Source: Stenotrophomonas sp. VV52
Lineage (GTDB): Bacteria; Pseudomonadota; Gammaproteobacteria; Xanthomonadales; Xanthomonadaceae
DNA: 64,000 bases
NCBI RefSeq assembly: GCF_002893095.1
Contig: NZ_PKQQ01000014.1
Location: 35,004-99,003 of the forward strand
Direction: 5' to 3'
Part shown: positions 1 through 9,021 of the stretch, piece after piece
How positions within the stretch are numbered: position 1 is the first letter of the stretch
Layout of the letters: each line of letters opens with the position of its first letter
Made by a program: the position numbers and the translations under genes
Notes under the pieces: model-generated
Told to the model about the DNA's origin: nothing
What the model saw: the letters and a program-made list of their open reading frames with translations, nothing else
Databases searched by the model: none

Positions 1-939
1 GTTGGCCGCATCGATGCGCCCGTAGTTCTCGCCCAGGGTGGTGCGCAGCACGCCGTCATCGACGAGGTCGGCGACCCGGTTGAGCAGGTCGTGCTGGCGC
101 TGCATGTCCGGGGTGGCGAAGCTGGAGCGGGTGAACATCGACTCCCAGTGCAGCGACAGGCTCTTGCGCTTGAGCGCCATCACGTCGAGCTGGCCGGGGT
201 CGTCGATCAGGGCCAGCTGGCCCTGCGGTGCCAGCGCGCTGACGATCTGTGCGTAGTGCTGGTCTGTGTGGGTCAGGCTGGCCACATGGCTGACCTGCTC
301 GATCCCGATCCGGGCCAGGCTTTCACCCAGCGGTTGGCTGTGGTCGATCACATGGTGCGCGCCCAGCGCGTACACCCAGTCCTGGCTGTCCGGGCGCGAG
401 GCGGTGCCGATCACGGTCAACCGGGTCAGCTGGCGCGCCAGCTGCACCAGGATCGAGCCAACCCCGCCCGCCGCGCCGATCACCAGCAGGGTCTGGCCTT
501 CGCCGCCGCCTTCGGCAATGCGCAGGCGGTCGAACAGCAGTTCCCAGGCGGTGATCGCGGTCAGCGGCAGTGCGGCGGCGGCGGCATCGTCCAGGCTGGC
601 CGGCTTGCGGCCGACGATGCGCTCGTCGACCAGCTGGTACTCGGCATTGCTGCCGGGGCGGTTGATGTCGCCGGCGTAGTACACCGCATCGCCCGGCTGG
701 AACAGGGTCACTTCGCTGCCGACCGCGTCGACGATGCCGACCGCGTCCCAGCCCAGCACGCGCGGCTCGGACACGGCCGCGCCCTTGCGCACCTTGGTGT
801 CGACCGGGTTGACCGAGATCGCCCGCACCTGCACGCGCAGGTCGCGCGGACCGGGGCTGGGCACGGGCAGGTCGATGTCGACCAGGGCGGCCGGGTCGGT
901 GATGGGCAGGCCGTGCTGGGTATAGGCGATGGCTTTCAT
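1..939 (-). CDS. Zinc-type alcohol dehydrogenase / quinone oxidoreductase family protein (3' end outside window)
   Basis: This minus-strand gene starts with ATG at 939 and stays open for 313 codons to base 1, so its C-terminus lies outside the window. The translation begins MKAIAYTQHGLPITDPAAL and shows the GroES-like N-terminal fold typical of medium-chain dehydrogenases, with SVNPVDTKVRKG near residues 50-60. A glycine-rich nucleotide-binding stretch, VIGAAGGVGS, lies near residues 153-162. I see no clear catalytic-zinc cysteines, which fits the NADPH-dependent quinone oxidoreductase (zeta-crystallin-like) branch. The family reduces quinones or activated alkenes in the cytosol. It is divergent from a LysR gene about 90 bp away, which is therefore a likely regulator (inference). 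The substrate cannot be told. Confidence 0.85.
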   Translation of the reverse strand, partial: MKAIAYTQHGLPITDPAALVDIDLPVPSPGPRDLRVQVRAISVNPVDTKVRKGAAVSEPRVLGWDAVGIVDAVGSEVTLFQPGDAVYYAGDINRPGSNAEYQLVDERIVGRKPASLDDAAAAALPLTAITAWELLFDRLRIAEGGGEGQTLLVIGAAGGVGSILVQLARQLTRLTVIGTASRPDSQDWVYALGAHHVIDHSQPLGESLARIGIEQVSHVASLTHTDQHYAQIVSALAPQGQLALIDDPGQLDVMALKRKSLSLHWESMFTRSSFATPDMQRQHDLLNRVADLVDDGVLRTTLGENYGRIDAAN

Positions 940-1026
940 GGGGGAGTCCTTGGGTGAGGCGCTCAGGGTGGCGCGCCCGGGCACCGTCGGAAAGGCGCAG
1001 AATGCAGCAGCACTTTCACTGCTGGA

Positions 1027-1950
1027 ATGAAAATGGTCCGTTTCGAGGATCTGCACCTGTTCGCCCGCACCGCCGCGCTGGGCAGCTTTTCCAACGCCGC
1101 GCGCGAGGCGGACCTGCTGCCCGGCCAGGTGGCCGCCGCCATCGCCCGGCTGGAGCGCGAACTGGACCTGCGGCTGTTCGTGCGCTCCACCCGCAGCCTG
1201 CGCCTGACCGCCGAAGGCGCGCTGTACCTGCCCTACGCGCAGGACATGCTGGCCACCCTGCACGAGGGCCAGGCCCGGGTCCGCGGCGACGAGGCCGAGC
1301 TGCAGGGCGTGCTGCAGGTGGCGGCGCCGTCGGACCTGGGCCGCAACGTGCTGCTGCCCTGGCTGACCGAGTTCCGCGCCGCGCACCCGAAGCTGCAGCT
1401 GCGCCTGTTGCTCTCGGACCAGGTGGCCGACGTGTTCCGCGACCCGGTGGATATCGCGTTCCGGTTGGGTCGCTTCGACACCGCCAGCTACGTGGCGCTG
1501 CCGTTGCTGCCGGGCAACCGGCGGGTGCTGGTGGCCTCGCCCGGCTACCTGGCACGGCATGGCGCGCCCACCGACCTGGACGCACTGAAATACCACCAGT
1601 GCCTGGTCTATCAGCTCGCCGGACGACCGTACGACCGCTGGAGCTTCGAGCAGGACGGGCGGCGCGTGGTGGTACCCGTGCGCGGCCCGCTGGTGTGCGA
1701 CGACGCCGACGTGGTGCGGCGCTGGGCGGTGGCCGGCGAAGGGATCGTGTTCAAGTCGTGGCTGGATGTGTGCGACGACGTGCGGACCGGGCGCCTGCAG
1801 GTGCTGCTGGGGGGCACAGGCGACAGCCTGCCGCTGAACCTGGTGTGCCCGCACCGCAAGCAGTTCTCGCCGGCGATCCGCCAGCTGCATGCGTTGTGCG
1901 TGCAGCGCCTGGCGCCGATGCTGGCGGATCTGCCCGGGCACGCCACGTAG
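1027..1950 (+). CDS. LysR-family transcriptional regulator
   Basis: A 307-residue protein of typical LysR length. The N-terminal winged helix-turn-helix covers about residues 5-65 (FEDLHLFARTAALGSFSNAA, then ARLERELDLRLFVRSTRSL). The rest is the periplasmic-binding-like effector domain, including the usual LLPWLTEFRAAHP and VDIAFRLG stretches. It is transcribed away from the oxidoreductase gene ending at 939, the classic arrangement for a LysR regulator controlling its divergent neighbour and itself. The region 940-1026 would hold the shared operator, but I could not define one. The effector is unknown. Confidence 0.93.
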   Translation: MKMVRFEDLHLFARTAALGSFSNAAREADLLPGQVAAAIARLERELDLRLFVRSTRSLRLTAEGALYLPYAQDMLATLHEGQARVRGDEAELQGVLQVAAPSDLGRNVLLPWLTEFRAAHPKLQLRLLLSDQVADVFRDPVDIAFRLGRFDTASYVALPLLPGNRRVLVASPGYLARHGAPTDLDALKYHQCLVYQLAGRPYDRWSFEQDGRRVVVPVRGPLVCDDADVVRRWAVAGEGIVFKSWLDVCDDVRTGRLQVLLGGTGDSLPLNLVCPHRKQFSPAIRQLHALCVQRLAPMLADLPGHAT

Positions 1951-2010
1951 CGCTGTCCCGGCAGCGCCGGGTAGCCGACAATGGCGCCCCCCCGTTGTCG
2001 AGTCGCCGCC

Positions 2011-2646
2011 ATGCCGTGGATGGGCATCCAGGACCTGTGGACCTTCGTCGTTGCCGTGCTGGTGTTCCTGGCACTGCCCGGTCCGGGCACCTTCACCCTG
2101 CTCACCGCCACCGGCCGCGGCGGCGTGCGCGGCGGCTACACCGCGCTGTTCGGGCTGCTGCTGGGCGACCAGATCCTGATGTGGCTGGCGGTGGCCGGCG
2201 TGGCCGCCCTGCTCCGCGCCAATCCGCTGGTCTTCCACGCCGTGCAGTACCTCGGCGCGGCCTACCTGGTGTGGGTGGGCATCGGCCTGCTGCGCCCGGC
2301 CCGCGCCGGCGCTGAAGACGGCGACGGCGGTGGCATCCGCCTGCAGCCGGGCCGTTACTTCCGCCAGGCGATCCTGATCAGCCTGCTCAATCCGAAGGCG
2401 ATCATCTTCTACATGGCGTTCCTGCCGTTGTTCATCGACCCGGCCCGGCACCAGGGCGTGCTGACCTTCGCGACCATGGCGGTGCTGATCTTCGTGCTGA
2501 GCCTGGCGTACTGCTCGCTGTTGATCGGGGTGGGCAACCTGCTCCGGCGCAGGATCATCCAGCACCCACGTGTCGGGGTGGTGCTGAAGCGCGTGGCAGG
2601 GGTGTTCCTGATCGGGTTCGGAGTGCGGCTGGGCCTGAACGGCTGA
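2011..2646 (+). CDS. LysE-family amino-acid/metabolite exporter
   Basis: An inner-membrane protein of about 211 residues with some six hydrophobic segments. The LysE/RhtB hallmarks are visible: PGPGTFTLLTATGRGGVRGG near the N-terminus, and FRQAILISLLNPKAIIFYMAFLPLF in the middle. The family exports basic or neutral amino acids and homoserine lactones. I chose ATG 2011 because the frame extends upstream to 1981 only through a basic, non-hydrophobic stretch; ATG 2020 is also possible. It lies 60 bp downstream of the LysR gene in the same direction, but a common operon is not proven. The substrate is not predictable. Confidence 0.88.
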   Translation: MPWMGIQDLWTFVVAVLVFLALPGPGTFTLLTATGRGGVRGGYTALFGLLLGDQILMWLAVAGVAALLRANPLVFHAVQYLGAAYLVWVGIGLLRPARAGAEDGDGGGIRLQPGRYFRQAILISLLNPKAIIFYMAFLPLFIDPARHQGVLTFATMAVLIFVLSLAYCSLLIGVGNLLRRRIIQHPRVGVVLKRVAGVFLIGFGVRLGLNG

Positions 2647-2850
2647 CCAGCGCGGCATGGCTGCAGGCGACACCCACGAGACGCGGCAGGCCCGATGGAT
2701 CGCAAGCGGCCCGTTAGGTTGTGCCGGATTCGTCAAGCACGGTCATTTGAAATGATCGTCAAGCGATTCACGACGCCCGGCAGTAGTAATGCTGCGCCGC
2801 GTTCGGTCACACTCGGGAAATTGTCGATACCAGTCACCCTGTGAGGTTCC

Positions 2851-4281
2851 ATGTCATCGCTGCTACGGCGCAAGTCGCTCGATTCCGTCACCGTCCATGA
2901 AGCCGGCAGGAGCCTGGTCCGCACCCTGAGCTGGCCGCACCTGATCGCTATGGGCATCGGCGCCATCGTCGGCACCGGCATCTACACCCTGATCGGCGTG
3001 GGCGCCAACCTGGCCGGCCCGGCGGTGCTGATCTCCTTCGCCATCGCCGGTGCGGTCTGCGCCTGCGCCGCGCTGTCCTATGCCGAGCTCTCCACGATGA
3101 TGCCGGCGGCCGGCAGCGCCTATACCTACAGCTACACCGCACTCGGCGAGATCTTCGCGTGGGTGGTGGGGTGGAGCCTGATCCTGGAGTACTCGCTGGT
3201 GGTGAGTACCGTGGCGGTCGGGTGGTCCGGCTACTTCGTCGGCTTCCTGGAATGGGTGCATACCCAGATGGGCATCGACATCCGCCTGCCGGCGGCGCTG
3301 TCGGCCGGTCCGCACGTGGAGGGCGGCCTGTTCAACCTTCCGGCGGTGATCATCACCTGGATCGTGGCCGGCGGCCTGATGCTGGGCACCAAGGAAAGCG
3401 CCACCCTCAACGCCATCCTGGTGGTGCTGAAGCTGATCGCGCTGGCGGTGTTCGTGGCGGTGGCGTTGCCCGCGTTCGATCCGGCCAACCTGCAGCCGTT
3501 CATGCCGTATGGCTTCGCCAAGTCGATGGGCCCGGACGGCATCGAGCGCGGCGTGATGGCCGCTGCGGCGATCATCTTCTTCGCCTTCTATGGCTTCGAT
3601 GCGATCTCCACCGCGGCCGAGGAAACCAAGAACCCGGGTCGCGACCTGTCGATCGGCATCATCGGTTCCATGGTTGGCTGCACCATCGTCTACATGCTGG
3701 TGGCGCTGGGCGCGATCGGCGCGATGAGCTACGCCGTGTTCGGCAGCAGCGCCGAGCCGCTGGCGCTGATCATGCGCCAGCTGGGCCACCCGACCGCCGC
3801 GCTGGTGATTGGCATCGTCGCCATCGTCGCGCTGCCCACCGTGCTGCTCGCTTTCCTGTTCGGCCAGAGCCGCGTGTTCTTCGTCATGGGCCGCGACGGC
3901 CTGCTGCCGCGTGGCCTGTCGGCCGTGAACAAGCGCACCGGCACCCCGGTGGCGACCACGCTGTTCAGTGCCCTGCTGGTCTCGGCCCTGGCAGGCGTGG
4001 CGCGCCTGGATGAAATCGCCGCGCTGGCCAACGCCGGTACCCTGGCGGCGTTCACCGCGGTGGGCATCTGCCTGGTGGTGATGCGCCGCCGCGCGCCGGA
4101 CGCCAAGCGCAGCTTCCGTACCCCGCTGGCCTGGATCGTCGGGCCGGCCGCTGCGCTGGGCTGCATCTACCTGTTCATCAGCCTGCCGCACAGCACCCAG
4201 AAGTACTTCCTGATCTGGAACGCGATCGGCCTGGCGGTGTACTTCCTGTACAGCCGCCGGAATGCGTTGATCGGTCGGTAA
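2851..4281 (+). CDS. APC-superfamily amino acid permease (cationic amino acid transporter-like)
   Basis: A 476-residue, strongly hydrophobic protein with about twelve membrane segments. The first helix carries the APC signature GIGAIVGTGIYTLIGVGA (about residues 36-53), and FYGFDAISTAAEETKNP near residue 250 matches the CAT/YfnA branch. Members take up amino acids by proton symport or exchange. The start is ATG 2851, with GTGAGG about 5 bp upstream as ribosome-binding site. It is monocistronic: about 200 bp of non-coding DNA lies upstream and a SMAG repeat pair lies downstream. Confidence 0.92.
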   Translation: MSSLLRRKSLDSVTVHEAGRSLVRTLSWPHLIAMGIGAIVGTGIYTLIGVGANLAGPAVLISFAIAGAVCACAALSYAELSTMMPAAGSAYTYSYTALGEIFAWVVGWSLILEYSLVVSTVAVGWSGYFVGFLEWVHTQMGIDIRLPAALSAGPHVEGGLFNLPAVIITWIVAGGLMLGTKESATLNAILVVLKLIALAVFVAVALPAFDPANLQPFMPYGFAKSMGPDGIERGVMAAAAIIFFAFYGFDAISTAAEETKNPGRDLSIGIIGSMVGCTIVYMLVALGAIGAMSYAVFGSSAEPLALIMRQLGHPTAALVIGIVAIVALPTVLLAFLFGQSRVFFVMGRDGLLPRGLSAVNKRTGTPVATTLFSALLVSALAGVARLDEIAALANAGTLAAFTAVGICLVVMRRRAPDAKRSFRTPLAWIVGPAAALGCIYLFISLPHSTQKYFLIWNAIGLAVYFLYSRRNALIGR

Positions 4282-4318
4282 CGAGGCCCCGCTAACTGGC
4301 CGGGGTGATCACAATCCC

Positions 4319-4390
4319 GTAGTGCCGGCCGCTGGCCGGCTCTTCGGGATGATCGGGTCATGCATGGAGCCGGCCAGCGGCCGGCACTAC
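4319..4390. repeat. SMAG/REP palindrome pair in inverted orientation
   Basis: Two 24-bp copies face each other: GTAGTGCCGGCCGCTGGCCG from 4319, and its near-exact reverse complement at 4367-4390 ending CACTAC. The GTAG ends and GC-rich stem match the S. maltophilia GTAG (SMAG) REP family. The right-hand copy overlaps the dipeptidase gene end, and the TAG of its GTAG is that gene's stop codon (complement of 4387-4389). The paired hairpins may also act as a transcription barrier between the two converging genes. Confidence 0.9.
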
Positions 4391-5619
4391 GGCGCGGCGT
4401 GCCGCTGCGCCTGTTGCATCACCCGCAGCAGGTTGCCGCCCCAGATGTCGGCGATCTGCTTCTCGCTGTAGCCCTTGCGCAACAACCACGCGGTGATCTT
4501 CGGGAGCGCGCTCACGTCCTGCAGGTCGGCCAGGCCGCCGCCGCCATCCCAGTCCAGCCCGATGCCGACGTGCTCGGGTCCGACCACGCCCAGGATGTGC
4601 TCGAAGTGGGCGAAGAAGTCGTCCAGGGTGGCCTTGCGTAGCGGCAGCTGCTGGTCCAGATCGGCTAGGCCCTGCTTCAACGCCACGCCCTGGGCCATGC
4701 TCAGGTCGTCGTACCCGGCTCCGATCTTCTTCATCAGCGCCTCTTCGGCCTGCTTGCGCGCATCGCTCTTGCCGGTGTCGATCAGGTAGCCGCCATAGGC
4801 GTTGACCTGGATCACGCCACCCGCCTTGGCCAGCTGCTTCAGGCGTGCATCGTCCAGGTTGCGCGGGTGGTTGTAGATCGCCTTGGCCGAGCTGTGCGAC
4901 AGCACGAACGGCACCGGCATGCGCTGGATCAGATCGTCGAAGACCGCGTCTGACGCATGCGACTGGTCGATGACGATGCCCAGCCGTACCGCCTCGTCCA
5001 CCAGCGCCTTGCCGGCCGGGCTCAGCCCCTTCCATTCGGCCCCCTTTTCGTCGGTGGCCGAATCGGCGAACTCGTTGTTGGCGAAGTGCACGGTGCTGAG
5101 CAGGCGCAGTCCGGCCGCGTGATAGAAGCTCAGCAGCGAAGGATCGTCCACCAGCGGGCTGGCGTTTTCCATGCTGATGTAGACCACGCGCTTGCCTTCG
5201 CGCTTGATCCGCGCGGCGTCGGCCGGTGTCAGTGCCAGCGCGAAGGTGTCCGGGTGCGCGGCCAGCATTTCGCGGATTTCCATCAGCCGCAGCAGGCCGG
5301 CGTCGCGGTCGTGCCGGTGCGCGGCCGGGCTGCGGTCGCCCTGGTCGGTGTAGATGGCGAAGAAGCCACCATCCAGCGCACCTTCCTGCATGCGCGGCAG
5401 GTCCACCTGCGAAAGCGCGTTGTGGTCATGCCGCTGCGCGATGTCGAAGCCTTCGCGATGGAAGTTGGCCGGCGTGTCCAGGTGGCTGTCGAGGGTGAGC
5501 AGCTTCTTCTGCAGCGTTGCAGCGCGCTCCAGCTCCTGCGCGCTGAACTCGATGGCCTGGGCGGACAGCGGCGCGGTGAGCGCCAACGACACCAGCAACG
5601 ACAGAACACGCACGGTCAT
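4387..5619 (-). CDS. Secreted membrane-dipeptidase-family (M19) metallopeptidase
   Basis: A 410-residue protein with a clear signal peptide (MTVRVLSLLVSLALTAPLSAQA), so it is likely periplasmic. Peptidase family M19 features are visible: the metal-binding DSHLD near residue 44, DQSHASD near 215, LSHSS near 240, and VGIGLDWDGG toward the C-terminus. M19 enzymes hydrolyse dipeptides using two zinc ions; renal dipeptidase is the type member. The ATG at 5619 directly precedes the signal peptide. The stop codon lies within a SMAG repeat. It stands alone, convergent with the permease gene. Confidence 0.93.
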   Translation of the reverse strand: MTVRVLSLLVSLALTAPLSAQAIEFSAQELERAATLQKKLLTLDSHLDTPANFHREGFDIAQRHDHNALSQVDLPRMQEGALDGGFFAIYTDQGDRSPAAHRHDRDAGLLRLMEIREMLAAHPDTFALALTPADAARIKREGKRVVYISMENASPLVDDPSLLSFYHAAGLRLLSTVHFANNEFADSATDEKGAEWKGLSPAGKALVDEAVRLGIVIDQSHASDAVFDDLIQRMPVPFVLSHSSAKAIYNHPRNLDDARLKQLAKAGGVIQVNAYGGYLIDTGKSDARKQAEEALMKKIGAGYDDLSMAQGVALKQGLADLDQQLPLRKATLDDFFAHFEHILGVVGPEHVGIGLDWDGGGGLADLQDVSALPKITAWLLRKGYSEKQIADIWGGNLLRVMQQAQRHAAP

Positions 5620-5673
5620 GACGCCTCACCAAGGATGGGAAACGTCAGACGTTAGCGCAGTTGGGTCCGCGAT

Positions 5674-5695
5674 GACACGCATGGCGTGTCACTAC
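5674..5695. repeat. SMAG-like REP element
   Basis: The palindrome GACACGCATGGCGTGTC is followed by ACTAC, that is, GTAG on the minus strand. It lies between the dipeptidase gene and the 3' end of the methyltransferase gene. The same GACACGC/GCGTGTC core recurs near 8997, 13659, 23294 and 23873. Confidence 0.85.
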
Positions 5696-5719
5696 GCTGC
5701 ATGGGTTACCGGGGTGGAT

Positions 5720-6889
5720 TCAATCCACTACCCGGCAGAAGACGGCCTTCAGATAGCGCGACTCCTGTACGTGCGCCATGAACGGATGGTCCGGGCCGGC
5801 GCCGGCCACCTTCAGGATCTGGATGGTGCGGCCGGAGTAGAACGCCGCGCGGCGCAGCATGTCCAGGAACTGCTCTTCGGACACCAGGCCGGTGCACGAG
5901 AACGTGGCGAACAGGCCTCCCGGCTTGACCACGCCCAGCGCCAGCTTGTTCATGTCCAGGTACTTCTTCAGCGCGGTGATCACCTGGTCGCGGTCGCGGG
6001 TCATCTTGGCCGGGTCCAGGATCACCACATCAAACTGCTCGCCGCGGTTGGCCGCGTCGCGCAGCCACGGGAAGATGTCGGACTGCACGAAGCGCGGGCG
6101 CACGTTGTTCAGGCGTGCATTGCCCTTGGCGATGGCGATCACGTCTTCGTCGATGTCGATGCCCAGCACGTCGGAGGCACCGCGCGCGGCGGCATACACC
6201 GCAAAGCCACCGGTGTTGCAGCACAGGTCCAGCACCGACTTGCCTTCCACTTCCTGGCTCAGCCACTGGCGGTTCTCGCGCTGGTCCGCGAAGAAGCCGG
6301 TCTTGTGCGCGCCGGCCGGATCGGCGCGGAACTTCACGCCGTACTCGGTGATCACCGAAGCTTCGGTGGTGGTGTTGCCGTGGAAGTCGAAGCTTTCCTG
6401 CTTCTGCACGTGTTCGTCGGCGAAGCTGTGGAAGCGGCAGCCCGGGAACTGCTCGCGCAGGGCCTCGTAGACCCACTCGCGGTGGCGGAACATGCCGGCG
6501 GCGAAGAACTCCACCACCACCAAGTCGCCATAGCGGTCCACCACCAGGCCGGACAGGCCGTCGCCTTCGCTGTGGACCACGCGCCAGGCGTCGGAAACCG
6601 TGTCCAGCTTCAGGACATCACGGCGCAATGACACCGCCTGCGCGATCTTCCGCGAGAACCAGCCGGCATCGACGGGGACCCGCTGGTCGGTTTCCAGGAT
6701 TCGCACCGCAATGCGCGAGTGGCCGTTGTAGAAGCCGCGGCCGATCCATTCCCCGTCCACGCCGACCACGTCGACGATGGCGCCGGGCTTGGGCCGGACA
6801 GCGGGCTTTTCGACCAGTTTCTGGAAGATCCAAGGGTGGCTGGAGCGCCAGGCGTTCTTGAGGCGGACTACGGGGGCAGGGGTATTCAT
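5720..6889 (-). CDS. rlmI: RlmI-like class I SAM-dependent rRNA methyltransferase
   Basis: A 389-residue cytosolic protein close in length to E. coli RlmI, which methylates C1962 (m5C) of 23S rRNA. An N-terminal PUA-like RNA-binding domain (about residues 1-85, with SSHPWIFQKLVE and GRGFYNGHSRIAVRIL) precedes an RlmI/RlmK-type linker and a Rossmann methyltransferase domain. SAM-binding motif I is DLCCNTGGFAVYAA (about 222-235), and motif IV is VILDPAKMTRD. A late cysteine motif, FATFSCTGLVS, is consistent with a catalytic cysteine. The ATG at 6889 faces the riboswitch/TerC transcript. The target position is inferred from family only. Confidence 0.88.
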   Translation of the reverse strand: MNTPAPVVRLKNAWRSSHPWIFQKLVEKPAVRPKPGAIVDVVGVDGEWIGRGFYNGHSRIAVRILETDQRVPVDAGWFSRKIAQAVSLRRDVLKLDTVSDAWRVVHSEGDGLSGLVVDRYGDLVVVEFFAAGMFRHREWVYEALREQFPGCRFHSFADEHVQKQESFDFHGNTTTEASVITEYGVKFRADPAGAHKTGFFADQRENRQWLSQEVEGKSVLDLCCNTGGFAVYAAARGASDVLGIDIDEDVIAIAKGNARLNNVRPRFVQSDIFPWLRDAANRGEQFDVVILDPAKMTRDRDQVITALKKYLDMNKLALGVVKPGGLFATFSCTGLVSEEQFLDMLRRAAFYSGRTIQILKVAGAGPDHPFMAHVQESRYLKAVFCRVVD

Positions 6890-6961
6890 ATGTCCATTGT
6901 ATCCGGGCCGGCGGCTGTCCGATTTGACGCAGGGGCGGCATGCCCCCAGAATCGACCGCAG

Positions 6962-7094
6962 AAGGGGAGTAGCTCCCAGACGTTGTCGCCGTCAATTCGA
7001 GCCCGCAGGCTCCGGTGCAACGGCAGTTCCCACCGCTGGGGACTGCGAGCGAGACCTTCGCCGCATGGCGAAGCTCTGTCCCTGGATCCCCCTT
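6962..7094 (+). ncRNA. yybP-ykoY manganese riboswitch
   Basis: The leader between the rlmI start and the TerC gene has the conserved yybP-ykoY elements in order. AAGGGGAGTAGC at 6962 begins the P1 stem, followed by CCGTCAATTCGAGCC, a GC-rich hairpin, and the internal-loop sequence CTGCGAGCGAGACCTTCGCC at about 7042-7061. P1 closes with GGATCCCCCTT at about 7084-7094. This class binds Mn2+ and turns on manganese efflux and TerC-type genes such as alx. The position about 65 bp before the TerC start is typical. Secondary structure was read by eye, not folded. Confidence 0.9.
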
Positions 7095-7158
7095 GGTGTT
7101 CCGTTGCAGGTCCTCGCCGTCCGGCTTGAGGCATTTCATTCATTCAACGGACAAGACG

Positions 7159-8115
7159 ATGCAGACGATCGGTAATGTGTGGTTATGGGGTGGCTTCGGC
7201 GCGGTGGTGATCATCGCGCTGCTGATCGACCTGGTATTGATGCGCCATGGCGGCCCGCACAAGGTGACCTTCAAGGAAGCCCTGTGGTGGTCGGTGGGCT
7301 GGGTCGTGCTGGCTTTGGCCTTCAACGGTGGCCTCTGGTACTACCTGAACGAGACCGCCGGGCAGGTCGTGGCCAACAAGGTCGGCCTGGAGTTCCTGAC
7401 CGGTTACCTGGTCGAGAAGGCGTTGGCGGTGGACAACATCTTCGTGTTCCTGATGATCATGGGCTACTTCGCGGTGCCTGAGGAACAGCGTCAAAAGGTG
7501 TTGATCATCGGTATTCTTGGCGCCATCGTGCTGCGAACGATCATGATCTTCGCTGGCAGCGTGCTGCTCACCAAGTTCCACTGGCTGCTCTACGTGTTCG
7601 GCGCATTCCTGCTCTTCACCGGCTGGAAGATGTGGTTCTCGGCCGGCCAGGAGCCGGACCTGGAGACCAATCCCGCCCTGCGCTGGATGCGCAAGCACCT
7701 GCGCCTGCTGCCGGACTATGCCGGCAACGCCCTGAGCGTCATGCGCGACGGCAAGCGTTGGTACACCCCGCTGTTCGTGGTGCTGATCCTGATCGCGGTG
7801 ACCGACGTGATCTTCGCCGTGGACAGCATCCCGGCGATCTTTGCGATCACCACCGACCCGTTCATCGTGCTCACCTCCAACGTGTTCGCGGTGCTGGGTC
7901 TGCGTGCCATGTTCTTCCTGCTGGCCGGCATGGCCGACCGCTTCCACCTGCTGCCGTACGGACTGGCCCTGGTACTGGCGTTCATCGGTATCAAGATGAT
8001 GCTGATCGACATCTTCAAGATCCCGACCCCGATCTCGCTGGGCGTGGTCGCGGTGATCATCGCCGCCACCGTGGTGCTGAGCCTGAAGAACCCGCCGAAG
8101 ACCGGCGACGCGTGA
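7159..8115 (+). CDS. TerC/Alx-family integral membrane protein (riboswitch-controlled, probable Mn2+ exporter)
   Basis: A 318-residue protein with about eight or nine membrane helices. TerC signatures are present: EFLTGYLVEKALAVDNIFVF (about residues 77-96) and a second acidic helix DVIFAVDSIPAIFAI (about 218-232). The acidic residues in these helices are those proposed to handle metal in this family. ATG 7159 was chosen because the frame's upstream extension lies inside the riboswitch and the translated hydrophobic start MQTIGNVWLWGG fits. The yybP-ykoY element strongly suggests control by manganese, as for E. coli alx. Tellurite resistance is only a historical family name. Confidence 0.93.
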   Translation: MQTIGNVWLWGGFGAVVIIALLIDLVLMRHGGPHKVTFKEALWWSVGWVVLALAFNGGLWYYLNETAGQVVANKVGLEFLTGYLVEKALAVDNIFVFLMIMGYFAVPEEQRQKVLIIGILGAIVLRTIMIFAGSVLLTKFHWLLYVFGAFLLFTGWKMWFSAGQEPDLETNPALRWMRKHLRLLPDYAGNALSVMRDGKRWYTPLFVVLILIAVTDVIFAVDSIPAIFAITTDPFIVLTSNVFAVLGLRAMFFLLAGMADRFHLLPYGLALVLAFIGIKMMLIDIFKIPTPISLGVVAVIIAATVVLSLKNPPKTGDA

Positions 8116-8214
8116 CCCCTGCGTGCCGCCGGCGGGATTGTCCCGCCGGCGGTACCACTCTCTCCCGCTGCGTTGCCCTTGTGTTCAGCCTGGGGCGGCG
8201 CAATCCATGAAGGT

Positions 8215-8985
8215 ATGAACGCCAACCTGCCCCTGCCCGCCGGCGAGCCGCCGGTTTCCCCCCGCACCGACCGCGGTCGCGTGATGCGGGCGTTCAACCT
8301 GAGCCTGGCCTTCGTGCTGGTGCTGGTGGCGGTGTATACCGCGCAGGGCCACTTCGACTGGCGGCCATGGGCTGTGGCGCCGCTGGAATCGGCTGGGCTG
8401 CTGGGCATCCTGGGTGCACCGCTGCTGCATGGCTCGGTCCAGCATCTGGCCGCCAATAGCTTTGCTCTATTGATCCTTGGCACTTTGGCAGGCAGCGTCT
8501 ATCCAAAGGCCACCCTGCGCGCCTTCCCGCTGCTGTGGATCGGCTCGGGCCTGGGCGCCTGGCTGCTCGGCGACATCGGCAGCCGCCACCTGGGCGCCAG
8601 TGGGATCACCCACGGTTTGATGTTCCTGGTGTTCGTACTCGGCCTGCTGCGCCGTGACCGCCCCGCCATCGCGGCCGGGCTGATCGCGTTCCTGTTCTAC
8701 GGCAGCATGCTGATCACCATCCTTCCGCACGAACCGGGCGTGTCCTGGCAGTCGCACATGGGCGGCGCCTTCGCCGGCATCATCAGCGCACTGCTGTTCC
8801 GTCTGTCCGACCCGATGGCGCCGCGCAAGCTGTACAGCTGGGAGGAGGAAGACGAAGAAGAGCTGGACGTGCAGCGCGACAGAGATCTGGAGCCGCCCTC
8901 CCCGCACCGCGTGCCGGTGCTGTGGCAGCCGCGCGAAGGGCGTGATTTCGTCGTGTTGCCGTTCCGGCGGCCTGACGAGCGGTGA
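8215..8985 (+). CDS. Rhomboid-family intramembrane serine protease
   Basis: A protein of about 256 residues with six to seven membrane helices. Rhomboid hallmarks are the GASG motif with its catalytic serine (GASGITHGL, near residue 128) and a later helix with the partner histidine (SHMGGAFAGI, near residue 181). The early LLHGSVQHLAANS segment resembles the H-x-x-x-N region after TM2. The cytosolic tail is highly acidic (EEEDEEELDVQRDRD). I chose ATG 8215, which has AAGG upstream. Rhomboids cleave membrane proteins within the bilayer; the substrate here is unknown. It follows the TerC gene by about 100 bp. Confidence 0.9.
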   Translation: MNANLPLPAGEPPVSPRTDRGRVMRAFNLSLAFVLVLVAVYTAQGHFDWRPWAVAPLESAGLLGILGAPLLHGSVQHLAANSFALLILGTLAGSVYPKATLRAFPLLWIGSGLGAWLLGDIGSRHLGASGITHGLMFLVFVLGLLRRDRPAIAAGLIAFLFYGSMLITILPHEPGVSWQSHMGGAFAGIISALLFRLSDPMAPRKLYSWEEEDEEELDVQRDRDLEPPSPHRVPVLWQPREGRDFVVLPFRRPDER

Positions 8986-8996
8986 TGGACCGCCTG

Positions 8997-9016
8997 GGAC
9001 ACGCATGGCGTGTCCC
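8997..9016. repeat. SMAG-like REP element (degenerate GTAG end)
   Basis: The palindrome GGACACGCATGGCGTGTCC lies between the convergent rhomboid and GDPD genes. It has the same core as the copies at 5674 and 13659, but the flank reads CTCGC rather than CTAC. Confidence 0.7.
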
Positions 9017-9021
9017 TCGCA

